From Gammaproteobacteria bacterium (GTDB lineage Bacteria > Pseudomonadota > Gammaproteobacteria > Steroidobacterales > JABDKV01): DNA of 13,412 nucleotides. The notes under the pieces were generated by a model, which was not told where the DNA came from, did not search any database, and was given only the letters and a program-made list of their open reading frames with translations. Positions 1-6,943 of the stretch are shown piece by piece. The position numbers and the translations under genes are program-made. The stretch covers positions 1 through 13,412 of the forward strand of contig JAOTXR010000018.1 of the NCBI GenBank assembly GCA_029862285.1, written 5' to 3'. Positions within the stretch are counted from its first letter, which is position 1. Every line of letters begins with the position of its first letter.

Positions 1-1
1 G

Positions 2-238
2 CAGCGCGTGGCTGTATTGAGCAAACGTGCCTTCGACATAGTCGGGGCGCAGGGTTGGGGCCGCGTTGACTTCATGTTGGATGAAGACGGTGCCGCCAGT
101 TTTCTTGAAGTAAACACAATTCCAGGAATGACGTCGCACAGTCTCGTACCGATGGCCGCGGCGCGGGCCGGGATCGATTTTGCTTCGCTGGTATGGCGGG
201 TTCTCGAAACCAGTTTTGAGCGAGGTGAAGTGGCATGA
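2..238 (+). CDS. ddlB: D-alanine--D-alanine ligase, C-terminal part (cut by window edge)
   Basis: The enzyme joins two D-alanines with ATP to form the dipeptide at the end of the peptidoglycan precursor, in the cytoplasm. Only about the last 78 residues are present; the frame is open to the left edge. What is visible is the end of the ATP-grasp domain: [13 protein letters not shown], then [11 protein letters not shown], which carries the Glu and Asn that bind catalytic metal in this family, then [14 protein letters not shown]. These strings are characteristic of Ddl. The stop codon overlaps the ftsQ start in an ATGA arrangement, implying translational coupling, and ddlB followed by ftsQ-ftsA-ftsZ is the standard proteobacterial order. 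DdlB rather than DdlA is inferred from this position. The upstream part cannot be seen. Confidence 0.95.
   Translation, partial: QRVAVLSKRAFDIVGAQGWGRVDFMLDEDGAASFLEVNTIPGMTSHSLVPMAAARAGIDFASLVWRVLETSFERGEVA
222..228 (+). promoter_or_regulatory. Ribosome binding site of ftsQ
   Basis: GAGGTGA lies 6 nt before the ATG at 235 and inside the end of ddlB. It is a good Shine-Dalgarno match and supports the start whose ATG overlaps the ddlB stop. Confidence 0.7.
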
Positions 239-1020
239 GCGTAATTCACCGTCGCACCAACCGACGTAAACGGGCTCCGCGCGACTGGAGTCCGGTAGTC
301 AAACGGGTGACACGGCTCATACGTCACATTGGCGTTGCCGTAGTCGTTTTGGGATTAGCCTGGGTATTCGTGCTATTGCTCGACCGCCCCCTGAGCAAGG
401 TGACCATAGACGGTTCTTTTCAACGCGTCACCGCGGTACAGCTCGAGGCCATCGTTCGTTCGCATCTGCCGGCTGGTGTATTGCGTGCGGATATTTCCGC
501 GATACGCGAATCCCTCAATGCAGTTGACTGGGTTGATCGGGCGGCGGTCAAACGGCGTTGGCCGGATGAGCTCCACGTGATTATCACCGAGCACGTTCCC
601 GCTGCACGTTGGGGAGAAAATGGCCTGCTCAACACGCGTGGCGAACTGTTCTTGCGTGAGGCCCGGCATGTGCCGGCCGAGTTGCCGCGACTCGATGGAC
701 CCCTGGGCACCGAATGGCAGGTAGCGCAGCGTTATTTATGGATGCGCGACCGGTTGCTTGCTGCGGGCCTGGGGCTTGCCGCAGTTCAGCTCGACCCGCG
801 TGGTGCCTGGCGGGTGGAGCTTTCCAACGCAATAGAAGTAAGGCTGGGGCGTGAGGAATCCGATAAGCGCATCGAGCTATTTGTCGAAATTGTCGCGCCG
901 ATAATCGCGGCGCGGATTGGAGAGGTCACTTACGTGGACATGCGTTATAGCAACGGTTTTGCGATCGGCTGGGGCGACGGCTCCGACACCCGGACTGCGG
1001 AGGTCTTGCCAGGTGTCTAA
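235..1020 (+). CDS. ftsQ: Cell division protein FtsQ
   Basis: FtsQ is a bitopic inner-membrane divisome protein that links the cytoplasmic ring to the periplasmic FtsB-FtsL and septal synthase module. The 261-residue product is of normal length. A basic cytoplasmic N-terminus (residues 1-30, rich in Arg and Lys) is followed by one hydrophobic segment at about 31-49. A POTRA domain follows (about 52-125, beginning LSKVTIDG and including the conserved [19 protein letters not shown] stretch). The beta domain then runs to about 245, containing NTRGELF and [11 protein letters not shown]. Start ATG at 235 has a strong ribosome binding site and overlaps the ddlB stop by 4 nt. Its 3' end overlaps the ftsA start by 8 nt. 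It sits in the ddlB-ftsQ-ftsA operon. Nothing is missing or unusual. Confidence 0.96.
   Translation: MSVIHRRTNRRKRAPRDWSPVVKRVTRLIRHIGVAVVVLGLAWVFVLLLDRPLSKVTIDGSFQRVTAVQLEAIVRSHLPAGVLRADISAIRESLNAVDWVDRAAVKRRWPDELHVIITEHVPAARWGENGLLNTRGELFLREARHVPAELPRLDGPLGTEWQVAQRYLWMRDRLLAAGLGLAAVQLDPRGAWRVELSNAIEVRLGREESDKRIELFVEIVAPIIAARIGEVTYVDMRYSNGFAIGWGDGSDTRTAEVLPGV
999..1003 (+). promoter_or_regulatory. Ribosome binding site that fixes the ftsA start
   Basis: GGAGG ends 9 nt before a GTG at 1013 and lies inside the 3' end of ftsQ. It decides in favour of the GTG at 1013 over an in-frame upstream codon at 917, which would add 32 residues absent from FtsA proteins. Confidence 0.8.
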
Positions 1021-2248
1021 GCGCAGCGACAGAAAACTGGTAGTCGGTCTCGACATAGGTACCTCCAAAGTTGTCGCGATTGTCGGCGAGGTGAATGTCG
1101 ATGACGAATTGGAAGTGATTGGAATTGGCATGCATCCGTCGCGTGGGCTGAAAAAGGGCGTGGTCGTCAATATCGAGTCAACTGTGCAGTCTATTCAGCG
1201 GGCCATCGAGGAAGCTGAGTTGATGGCCGGGTGCGAGATTCATTCGGCCTATACCGGCATTGCCGGTAGCCATGTGCGCAGTCTCAATTCACACGGCATC
1301 GTGGCGATACGCGACAAAGAAGTCAGCGGTGGCGATGTTGACCGGGTAATAGATGCGGCACGCGCAGTGGCGATACCAGCCGATCAGAAAGTGCTGCACA
1401 TTCTGCCGCAGGAATTCATCATCGATCACCAGGAGGGTATCCGCGAGCCGGTTGGGATGTCGGGTGTGCGTCTCGAGGCGAAAGTACACATGGTTACCGG
1501 TGCCGATAGCGCGGCACAAAATATCGTCAAATGCGTGCAGCGCTGCGGGCTGCAAGTAGACGACATCGTTCTGGAGCAGCTCGCGTCGAGTTATGCGGTT
1601 CTTACAGAAGACGAAAAAGAGCTCGGTGTGTGTTTGGTGGACATCGGCGGCGGAACCACAGATTTGGCCGTATTTTCGGGTGGCGCTATTCAGCACACCG
1701 CAGTAATCCCGATCGCTGGTGATCAGGTCACAAACGATATCGCCGTTTCGATGCGCACACCGACACATCACGCCGAAGAGATAAAGGTGCGTTATGCCTG
1801 TGCGCTGGGCCAGTTGGCTAACCCGGACGAAACCATCGAGGTGCCTAGCGTTGGCGACCGGCCGCCACGCCGGCTGGCGCGACAGACTCTTGCTGAAATC
1901 GTCGAGCCACGCTACGAGGAGTTGTACTGCCTCATCCAGGAAGAACTACGTCGTAGTGGTTTCGAAGAACTGATCGCCGCCGGATACGTATTAACTGGCG
2001 GTACTTCGAAAATGGAAGGTGCAGTGGAACTTGCCGAAGAAGTATTTCATATGCCGGTGCGTCTCGGAATTCCGCAGTACGTTACCGGTCTGGTCGATGT
2101 CGTGCGCAACCCAATCCATGCTACTGGTGTGGGTCTATTGCTGTATGGCAGGGAGAACTTTTCCAGGCGTGAATCCGCGGCGCCACTTGGCAGCGGATTG
2201 CGCGATGTTTGGGGCCGCATGCGGGCCTGGTTCCAGGGGAATTTTTAA
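1013..2248 (+). CDS. ftsA: Cell division protein FtsA
   Basis: FtsA is an actin-fold ATPase that tethers FtsZ to the membrane and recruits later division proteins. With the GTG start at 1013 the product is 411 residues, close to the E. coli protein (about 420). The N-terminal phosphate-1 motif VVGLDIGTSKVVAIVGE appears at about residues 9-25. The SHS2/1C region follows, then the second phosphate motif LVDIGGGTTDLAVF, and the adenosine motif AGYVLTGGTSKMEG near the C-terminal third. The C-terminus GLRDVWGRMRAWFQGNF is an amphipathic, basic and aromatic helix, the expected membrane-targeting sequence. It overlaps ftsQ by 8 nt, so translation is probably coupled. A 63-nt gap separates it from ftsZ. 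The longer start at 917 is rejected on homology and on the ribosome binding site. Confidence 0.97.
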   Translation: MSKRSDRKLVVGLDIGTSKVVAIVGEVNVDDELEVIGIGMHPSRGLKKGVVVNIESTVQSIQRAIEEAELMAGCEIHSAYTGIAGSHVRSLNSHGIVAIRDKEVSGGDVDRVIDAARAVAIPADQKVLHILPQEFIIDHQEGIREPVGMSGVRLEAKVHMVTGADSAAQNIVKCVQRCGLQVDDIVLEQLASSYAVLTEDEKELGVCLVDIGGGTTDLAVFSGGAIQHTAVIPIAGDQVTNDIAVSMRTPTHHAEEIKVRYACALGQLANPDETIEVPSVGDRPPRRLARQTLAEIVEPRYEELYCLIQEELRRSGFEELIAAGYVLTGGTSKMEGAVELAEEVFHMPVRLGIPQYVTGLVDVVRNPIHATGVGLLLYGRENFSRRESAAPLGSGLRDVWGRMRAWFQGNF

Positions 2249-2298
2249 TGCGACGGCACTCAAGAATAGCCGCGTGACACTTTCTATTTAGTTACCAG

Positions 2299-2305
2299 AG
2301 AGGAG
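2299..2305 (+). promoter_or_regulatory. Strong ribosome binding site of ftsZ
   Basis: AGAGGAG, inside a purine-only stretch from about 2297 to 2310, lies 6 nt before the ftsZ ATG. It is the strongest Shine-Dalgarno sequence in the window, fitting the high cellular level of FtsZ. The ftsA-ftsZ spacer of 63 nt shows no promoter I would defend. Confidence 0.8.
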
Positions 2306-2311
2306 AGAGAG

Positions 2312-3454
2312 ATGTTTGAGTTAATGGATGCATATAGTCAAAACGCTATTATCAAGGTGATAGGCGTTGGTGGTGGCGGCGGAAACGCTGTCGCTCACAT
2401 GGTTCGTACCGGTATCGATGGCGTGGACTTTATCTGTGCAAATACCGATGCCCAGGCACTGAAGAGTACTAACGTACCAACGGCGTTACAGATCGGTTGC
2501 AATATCACCAAGGGCCTCGGTGCGGGGTCGGATCCCGAGGTGGGCCGCCAGGCCGCGATGGAAGATCGCGACCGAATCCAGGAAGTCATCGAAAGTAGTG
2601 ACATGTTGTTCATCACTGCTGGTATGGGTGGTGGTACCGGCACCGGTGCGGCGCCGATCGTCGCACAGGTTGCCAAAGAGCTCGGCATCCTGACAGTCGC
2701 CGTCGTGACCAAGCCGTTCATGATGGAAGGCACCAAGCGCGATCATACTGCCGAAGCCGGGATCAGTGAGCTGGCACGCTTTTGTGACTCGCTAATTACC
2801 ATCCCCAATCAGAAACTACTGAGCGTAATGGGTCACAACACGACCTTGCTTGATGCATTTGCTGCAGCAAATGACGTTCTGCAGGGCGCAGTCCAGGGAA
2901 TTGCCGAACTGATCACTTGCCCCGGTCTGATAAATGTTGATTTCGCTGACGTGCGTACCGTTATGGCCGAAATGGGAATGGCGATGATGGGTACCGGTTA
3001 CGGCACGGGTGAAGAGCGGGCGCGGGAAGCCGCTGAGGCTGCCGTGTCCAGTCCGCTGCTGGAAGATATCGATCTGGCCGGCGCCAATGGCGTGCTGGTC
3101 AATGTCAGCGCGGGTAAGGATCTTTCCATAGGCGAGTTCGAGGAAGTCGGTGCGACTGTGAAGGAATTTGCATCGGAAGAAGCCACGGTTGTTATCGGCA
3201 CGGTTATCGACGCGGATATGGAAGATTCCCTGCGGGTGACCGTGGTGGCGACTGGTCTTGGCCGCCCCATCGTTCGACAGCAACCTACGCCGGTTCCCGC
3301 GGTCCAACGAAATGCGGGTGGCGAGCCCAATTACGGGTCGCTGGATCGACCGACGGTGCAGCGCCAGCGGGCCATGGGTGAGTCGGTGCCTTCGGGCGCC
3401 GCAGTAGAGGAATTGTTGGATATTCCGGCCTTTTTGCGTCGTCAGGCGGACTGA
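2312..3454 (+). CDS. ftsZ: Cell division GTPase FtsZ
   Basis: FtsZ is the tubulin-like GTPase that polymerises into the Z-ring at mid-cell. The 380-residue product matches the usual length. Visible motifs are the N-terminal nucleotide loop VGGGGGNAVAHM (about 19-30), the GAGSDPEVGR segment (70-79), and the tubulin signature GGGTGTG (106-112). The synergy loop NVDFADVRTVM (208-218) carries Asp210 and Asp213, which complete the active site of the neighbouring subunit. After the globular domain ends near residue 318 there is a short variable linker. The conserved C-terminal peptide LDIPAFLRRQAD binds FtsA, ZipA and ZapD; zapD is encoded further along in this window. The gene follows ftsA and precedes lpxC in the usual order. 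No anomaly was seen. Confidence 0.99.
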   Translation: MFELMDAYSQNAIIKVIGVGGGGGNAVAHMVRTGIDGVDFICANTDAQALKSTNVPTALQIGCNITKGLGAGSDPEVGRQAAMEDRDRIQEVIESSDMLFITAGMGGGTGTGAAPIVAQVAKELGILTVAVVTKPFMMEGTKRDHTAEAGISELARFCDSLITIPNQKLLSVMGHNTTLLDAFAAANDVLQGAVQGIAELITCPGLINVDFADVRTVMAEMGMAMMGTGYGTGEERAREAAEAAVSSPLLEDIDLAGANGVLVNVSAGKDLSIGEFEEVGATVKEFASEEATVVIGTVIDADMEDSLRVTVVATGLGRPIVRQQPTPVPAVQRNAGGEPNYGSLDRPTVQRQRAMGESVPSGAAVEELLDIPAFLRRQAD

Positions 3455-3556
3455 TCCGAACAAGAGTTGGAGAATCAGGAAGTTGCGGCTGATTTTGCAG
3501 ATGTGTTAGCGTACGGCGCCCGTTAAGGGCTGGCCAGCGGCAGGTTATTGCTACCA

Positions 3557-4468
3557 ATGATCAGACAATCAACGCTCAGAAATTCGATCCGCGCAACCGG
3601 GATCGGCTTGCATACCGGGAAGAAGGTCTACATGACTTTACGTCCGGCGGCTCCGGATACCGGTATTGTGTTTAGGCGCACGGATCTCGATCCACCGGTC
3701 GATATCCCGGCGCGGGCGGATCTGGTCGGGGAGACATTTCTTGGCACGACACTGATCAATGACGATGCCAAAGTCACGACCGTCGAACATCTCCTCTCGG
3801 CGATGGCGGGACTGGGTATCGACAATGTGTATGTGGACCTGAGTGCGGGCGAGGTACCAATAATGGATGGCAGTGCCGGGCCATTCGTTTTTCTGCTGCA
3901 ATCTGCCGGAATTGAGCAACAAAACGCGCCAAAGCGTTTCCTGAGAATCAAGAAGAGCGTGCGAGTTGAGCACGGCGATGGCTGGGCGGAGTTTCATCCA
4001 CATGACGGTTACCGGTTGGAATTTGAGATCGAATTCGATCACCCGGTGTTCAAACGCCACACACAGAAGGGTGCTATCGATTTTTCGACGACCGCTTTCC
4101 TCAAGGAAATATCGCGAGCACGTACTTTCGGATTCATGAGTGATGCCGAGAAGCTGAGGCAAAAGAACCTGACGCTGGGCGGCACTATGGATAACGCAGT
4201 GGTGCTCGACGAATACCGGGTATTGAATGAGGACGGGCTGCGCTACGAAGATGAATTCGTCAAGCACAAGATCCTCGACGCTATCGGCGATGTCTATTTA
4301 CTCGGTCACAGCCTCATCGGGCGGTTTAGCGGCTTCAAATCCGGGCATGGTCTGAATAACCAGCTACTGCGCGCTACCCTGGCCGATGCCGATGCCTGGG
4401 AGGAAGTGACATTCGAGGACGAGGCCGCCGCGCCTCTGGGGTACCTGGCACCTGCCGCAGCGCAGTAA
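3557..4468 (+). CDS. lpxC: UDP-3-O-acyl-N-acetylglucosamine deacetylase LpxC
   Basis: LpxC is the zinc deacetylase that performs the committed step of lipid A synthesis in the cytoplasm. The 303-residue product is nearly the length of the E. coli enzyme (305). The start [21 protein letters not shown] matches the family N-terminus, so the ATG at 3557 is preferred over an in-frame TTG at 3548. The family zinc ligands are visible as His78 (in [11 protein letters not shown]), His237 and Asp241 (in [12 protein letters not shown]). Catalytic Glu77 and His264 (in [11 protein letters not shown]) are also present. The hydrophobic-passage region with SRARTFGFM is intact. It lies about 100 nt after ftsZ; the ribosome binding site is weak (AGG about 12 nt upstream). 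In enterobacteria LpxC is controlled by FtsH proteolysis through its C-terminus; here the tail is PAAAQ, also Ala-rich. Confidence 0.98.
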   Translation: MIRQSTLRNSIRATGIGLHTGKKVYMTLRPAAPDTGIVFRRTDLDPPVDIPARADLVGETFLGTTLINDDAKVTTVEHLLSAMAGLGIDNVYVDLSAGEVPIMDGSAGPFVFLLQSAGIEQQNAPKRFLRIKKSVRVEHGDGWAEFHPHDGYRLEFEIEFDHPVFKRHTQKGAIDFSTTAFLKEISRARTFGFMSDAEKLRQKNLTLGGTMDNAVVLDEYRVLNEDGLRYEDEFVKHKILDAIGDVYLLGHSLIGRFSGFKSGHGLNNQLLRATLADADAWEEVTFEDEAAAPLGYLAPAAAQ

Positions 4469-4488
4469 GAAAACTCGCTAAGTCCTTG

Positions 4489-4502
4489 AGATTACATAAT
4501 CT
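4489..4502. repeat. Short palindrome between convergent lpxC and dciA
   Basis: AGATTA-CA-TAATCT is a perfect 6-bp inverted repeat with a 2-nt centre in the 61-nt gap between the stop codons of lpxC and dciA. It has no GC-rich stem or T-run, so it is not a convincing terminator. It may be chance. Confidence 0.3.
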
Positions 4503-4529
4503 AGGCTTGGATGCCCTGGGCCGACGTGC

Positions 4530-4844
4530 TTAACGGTGCAGCGCACCGGCCACGCTGACTTTAACTTTCTGCAAACTGCGTCCTTGTGTCGCACATAGGG
4601 ATATGAGAATGTCCGGCGCGTGGTAGCGTATTTTCGCTGCCCAGGCGGCAGAGTCAGCGACAAGACAAAGAGTTATGTCGCGTTGATCGGCTGCCAGCAG
4701 GTGTGGCCTCATAGCGTCTGGAAGCAGACGCCTCACCTCCGAGGTGAGGGTGTCGATATCGGCGCTACGCTTTATTAATCGACCGACCGTGGTGTCGGTT
4801 CCGCCGAGCAGTTCCTTTAGGGGTTTGGGCTTGCTGGTGGACAA
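4530..4844 (-). CDS. dciA: DUF721 (DciA-type) protein, probable replicative helicase loader
   Basis: DciA is the loader of the DnaB helicase in bacteria that lack phage-derived DnaC or DnaI. The assignment rests on the DUF721 pattern: a KPKPLKELL start, a helical segment (about 18-50 in the 104-residue form), then LCLVADSAAWAAKIRYHAPDIL. In the last, Trp68 and Arg73 occupy the conserved W...R.. positions. Homologues sit in the same lpxC-secA neighbourhood in Pseudomonas. The start is uncertain. An ATG at 4895 gives 121 residues but overlaps the 5' end of the divergent M23 gene by 14 nt and has no ribosome binding site. A TTG at 4844 gives 104 residues, fits the family N-terminus better, and also has a weak site. 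The family call is fairly secure; the helicase-loader role is known from homologues. Confidence 0.85.
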   Translation of the reverse strand: MSTSKPKPLKELLGGTDTTVGRLIKRSADIDTLTSEVRRLLPDAMRPHLLAADQRDITLCLVADSAAWAAKIRYHAPDILISLCATQGRSLQKVKVSVAGALHR

Positions 4845-4881
4845 GGGAGAACTCGCTGAAGATCGTGAGCAGTTAGCGTAA

Positions 4882-5808
4882 ATGAACGTAATCATATTTA
4901 CAAAGAGCCGTGGTTCGTCACGTCAGATCGACCTGAAGAGACCGCGCACATTTTTTACGGCGCTGGCGTTCGTTGCTGCGGTGGCAGCGGTTGTTTTCCT
5001 TACAGGTTACGTCTACTCCGCCCGGACGATACACATCGATCCCGATGTCCGTGTCGTCGAGCTGGAACAAGTCATTGAAAGTCGTGAGTCCGAGTTGTCT
5101 GAAGTTCGTAAGACAACTCGTGAAAATATCGATGCACTCTCCGCCCGGATCGGCCAACTTCAGGCCAACGTAGTTCGCCTCAACGCATTGGGTGCTCGTT
5201 TGTCGCAGATGGCCAAACTCGACGATGGCGAATTCGATTTCACCAGCCAACCAGGTCTGGGTGGCCCGCAATTACAGGGTGGTCGTACCTCGCTGGGTGT
5301 CAACGATCTCAATGGAGAACTCAGCGGTCTTGAGAATTTGCTGGTTAACCGGCAGCAACAGCTTGGCGTGCTCGAAGACATGCTGATGACCAACAATCTT
5401 TACGAACAGGTTCACCCGGAAGGCTGGCCACTAAGCTCCGGTTGGGTGTCGTCCTATTTCGGTTTGCGTACCGACCCATTTACCGGCAAGCGTGCGCGCC
5501 ATGAAGGCCTCGATTTTGCAGGCCGTGAAGGTACTCCCATCATGGCGGTCGCCGCAGGTGTGGTTACCTGGTCGTCGCCACGATTTGGTTACGGTAACCT
5601 GGTCGAGATCAATCATGGCGGTGGCTATGTCACGCGTTATGCGCATAACAAAGAAAATAGTGTTGCGGTTGGCGACCGGGTCGAAAAAGGCCAGGTAATT
5701 GCCGCCATGGGCTCCACCGGCCGTGCTACGGGCGCCAACCTGCATTTTGAAGTGATGCACAATGGCCGTCCGGTCGATCCGCTCGACTTCATCGGCGAAC
5801 GCCACTAA
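4882..5808 (+). CDS. M23/LytM-domain membrane-anchored protein, possible peptidoglycan endopeptidase
   Basis: The 308-residue product has a short cytoplasmic N-terminus, one membrane segment at about residues 25-45, and a coiled-coil-like region at about 58-112 (ELEQVIESRESELSEVRK and onward). A second helical region spans about 140-175, and the C-terminal M23 domain about 185-305. In the domain, the zinc-binding HxxxD motif is His207-Asp211 (ARHEGLDFAG). The YAH motif His255 is present. The last motif reads ANLHFEV, with His288 kept but Asn286 where active enzymes have the first His of HxH. M23 enzymes cut peptide cross-links in peptidoglycan; those with damaged sites, such as EnvC and NlpD, activate amidases instead. 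A homologue lies between lpxC and secA in Pseudomonas. Start MNVIIF is typical of that family; the ribosome binding site is weak. It is divergent from dciA. Confidence 0.92.
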   Translation: MNVIIFTKSRGSSRQIDLKRPRTFFTALAFVAAVAAVVFLTGYVYSARTIHIDPDVRVVELEQVIESRESELSEVRKTTRENIDALSARIGQLQANVVRLNALGARLSQMAKLDDGEFDFTSQPGLGGPQLQGGRTSLGVNDLNGELSGLENLLVNRQQQLGVLEDMLMTNNLYEQVHPEGWPLSSGWVSSYFGLRTDPFTGKRARHEGLDFAGREGTPIMAVAAGVVTWSSPRFGYGNLVEINHGGGYVTRYAHNKENSVAVGDRVEKGQVIAAMGSTGRATGANLHFEVMHNGRPVDPLDFIGERH

Positions 5809-5811
5809 GTA

Positions 5812-5924
5812 TTGTTCCACGAATGCAGTTGGAGCTGACATTGCCGGAAGCAATGCAGCTCAACTGGGTTTGTTCCACGAATGCAGTTGGAGCTGACATT
5901 GCCGGAAGCAATGCAGCTCAACTG
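5812..5924. repeat. Two direct 55-bp repeats (58-bp period), each an imperfect hairpin
   Basis: Positions 5812-5866 and 5870-5924 are identical over 55 bp, separated by 3 nt. Each copy contains a long inverted repeat: in copy 1, CAGTT (5826-5830), GAGCTG (5832-5837) and CATTGC (5839-5844). These pair with GCAATG (5850-5855), CAGCTC (5856-5861) and AACTG (5862-5866) around a CGGAA loop. That makes 17 paired bases with two single-nucleotide bulges; copy 2 is the same, 58 bp on. The array begins 4 nt after the M23 stop codon, in the convergent gap before the beta-hydroxylase. It may work as a bidirectional terminator or mRNA stabiliser. It may also be a REP-like dispersed element. Neither copy is followed by a clear T-run. 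Confidence 0.9.
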
Positions 5925-5942
5925 CTGTTGGTTGGGTAACGT

Positions 5943-6006
5943 GCCACCATCACTGTCTTGCGGGGTTCATCCCCGGATTTTGTAAGGCTAGGTTTTTGGT
6001 GGTGGC
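5943..6006. repeat. Nested inverted repeat in the convergent spacer, terminator-like
   Basis: An outer stem pairs GCCACCATCA (5943-5952) with TGGTGGTGGC (5997-6006) using one G-U pair. Inside it is a perfect 5-bp stem, CGGGG (5961-5965) with CCCCG (5971-5975), around a TTCAT loop and followed by GATTTTGT. The inner hairpin with its short T-stretch resembles a weak rho-independent terminator for the + strand (M23 gene) transcript. It lies 31 nt before the beta-hydroxylase stop codon. Confidence 0.45.
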
Positions 6007-6036
6007 GAGCCCACTTTTGTTGGTGCAAGAGCCTGT

Positions 6037-6621
6037 TTATTGTTTGGATGAGGTCTGGTTTGCAACCGCGAGTATCTCGGTGAGCCAGGGATTGACGCGG
6101 GCGTCGATCACAAGATGAACGCGATCTTCGGTGCCTTTGTTATTGACGTGATGCGGATCGCTGAGCCGCAGATACCAGCACTCACCTTCCTTCATCTCAA
6201 TCCGGGCGCCATTCAGGTAGAACTCGACAGCAGGATTCGTGGCGATAGGCACATGCAGGCGAATCTCGCCGTCTTCGAGCGATAGATCGTGGTCGCGGTG
6301 CTCCTTGATCATCGAGCCCGGCGCCAACTTCATAAGCCGCACGGCGTCGAGCTCGCATTCGAATTGATCGAGGATATAGCGAATGTAGGGACAACGATCG
6401 AGCAAGGGCGTATCGGTAAATTCAGTGCACCCCGGATCGGAATAGATCATCATCACGGGGTGTGTGGCGCCGGCCGGTCCGCGCAATGGAATGACGGTCC
6501 ATTCCCCCTCGTAGTTACCCGTCACGAAATGATCGATCCAACCAGTTTTCCCAACGGCGCGAAGATCCCTGCGGAGTCGCGCCGGATCGAACCTTAGCGG
6601 CAATTTCAGGCAGTCGTTCAT
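6037..6621 (-). CDS. Aspartyl/asparaginyl beta-hydroxylase family dioxygenase
   Basis: This is a 2-oxoglutarate- and Fe(II)-dependent oxygenase of the Asp_Arg_Hydrox family (double-stranded beta-helix). The 194-residue product has the iron-binding HxD as His108-Asp110 in KEHRDHDL. A strand IRLHVPI follows, then the distal His (157 or 158, in SDPHHVNN) and Arg167 with His169 in DRVHLVID, positioned to hold 2-oxoglutarate. Members hydroxylate Asp or Asn residues or related small substrates; the bacterial substrate is generally unknown and cannot be read here. There is no signal peptide or membrane segment, so it is probably cytoplasmic. It is alone on its strand, convergent with the M23 gene and divergent from secA. 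The ATG at 6621 has no clear ribosome binding site. It is not a usual member of this neighbourhood in E. coli or Pseudomonas. Confidence 0.88.
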   Translation of the reverse strand: MNDCLKLPLRFDPARLRRDLRAVGKTGWIDHFVTGNYEGEWTVIPLRGPAGATHPVMMIYSDPGCTEFTDTPLLDRCPYIRYILDQFECELDAVRLMKLAPGSMIKEHRDHDLSLEDGEIRLHVPIATNPAVEFYLNGARIEMKEGECWYLRLSDPHHVNNKGTEDRVHLVIDARVNPWLTEILAVANQTSSKQ

Positions 6622-6754
6622 TGGCGATGCATCGAGGATTTCCGGCCCCAGGCTAAAGTATCACCCTTTGTTCTCGAGGTGGCTCATGGAAGCCGCACCC
6701 TTGCCGCGATGCGTATGATTGTCGCCGGGAAGCTTGTTGGAACTCGGGCAATCT

Positions 6755-6769
6755 TGGCCACGGTGGCCA
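6755..6769. repeat. 15-bp palindrome upstream of secA
   Basis: TGGCCAC-G-GTGGCCA is a perfect 7-bp inverted repeat with a 1-nt centre. Its tight symmetry suits a dimeric-regulator operator better than an RNA hairpin. No regulator can be named. Confidence 0.5.
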
Positions 6770-6786
6770 TGCCTCGATAGCCCCAA

Positions 6787-6804
6787 GCCAAATTCCGGTT
6801 TGGC
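6787..6804. repeat. Hairpin in the secA upstream region
   Basis: GCCAAA (6787-6792) pairs perfectly with TTTGGC (6799-6804) around a 6-nt TTCCGG loop. It is a short stem with no T-run, about 150 nt before the secA start. Confidence 0.4.
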
Positions 6805-6862
6805 GTGCGAATTGGCCGGTGGACTGGGGCGGCGCATATCGCTAAGGTTGCCGTCCGGACAG

Positions 6863-6892
6863 CGCCTGATCCCTTGAGAACAGGGTCAGGCG
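6863..6892 (+). repeat. Strong hairpin just upstream of secA
   Basis: CGCCTGA (6863-6869) pairs with TCAGGCG (6886-6892), and CCCT (6871-6874) with AGGG (6882-6885), with T6870 bulged and a 7-nt TGAGAAC loop. This 11-bp, GC-rich stem ends 46 nt before the secA ribosome binding site. No T-run follows, so it is not a standard terminator. It may be a leader structure or processing signal. Confidence 0.65.
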
Positions 6893-6938
6893 GCCCCATG
6901 AAGTCTGGATGCGGTCGTGGCACCGCCCCAATCGATAC

Positions 6939-6943
6939 AGGAA
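6939..6943 (+). promoter_or_regulatory. Ribosome binding site supporting the TTG start of secA
   Basis: AGGAA lies 9 nt before the TTG at 6953. An alternative in-frame GTG at 6917 lacks a comparable site and would add 12 residues not seen in SecA homologues. Confidence 0.6.

Noticed and set aside
917..1012. Upstream in-frame extension of ftsA
   Set aside because: It lies inside ftsQ, adds 32 residues foreign to FtsA, and the GTG at 1013 has a GGAGG ribosome binding site at the right distance.
2248..2277. Nine-codon frame overlapping the ftsA stop (TAATG)
   Set aside because: Too short, with no ribosome binding site of its own and no sign of a leader-peptide role.
2816..3463. Long open frame (215 codons) antisense to ftsZ
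   Set aside because: It is fully opposite a certain gene, its translation resembles no known family, and such shadows are expected in GC-rich coding DNA. The same applies to long antisense frames at 1289-1771 (ftsA) and 3638-4267 (lpxC).
5431..5853. 140-codon minus-strand frame antisense to the M23 gene end and the first hairpin repeat
   Set aside because: It opposes the conserved M23 domain and the translation matches no family.
6684..6923. 79-codon minus-strand frame between the beta-hydroxylase gene and secA
   Set aside because: Low-complexity Pro/Arg/Ala-rich translation with no recognisable domain or good ribosome binding site. It overlaps the inverted repeats and looks like non-coding DNA.
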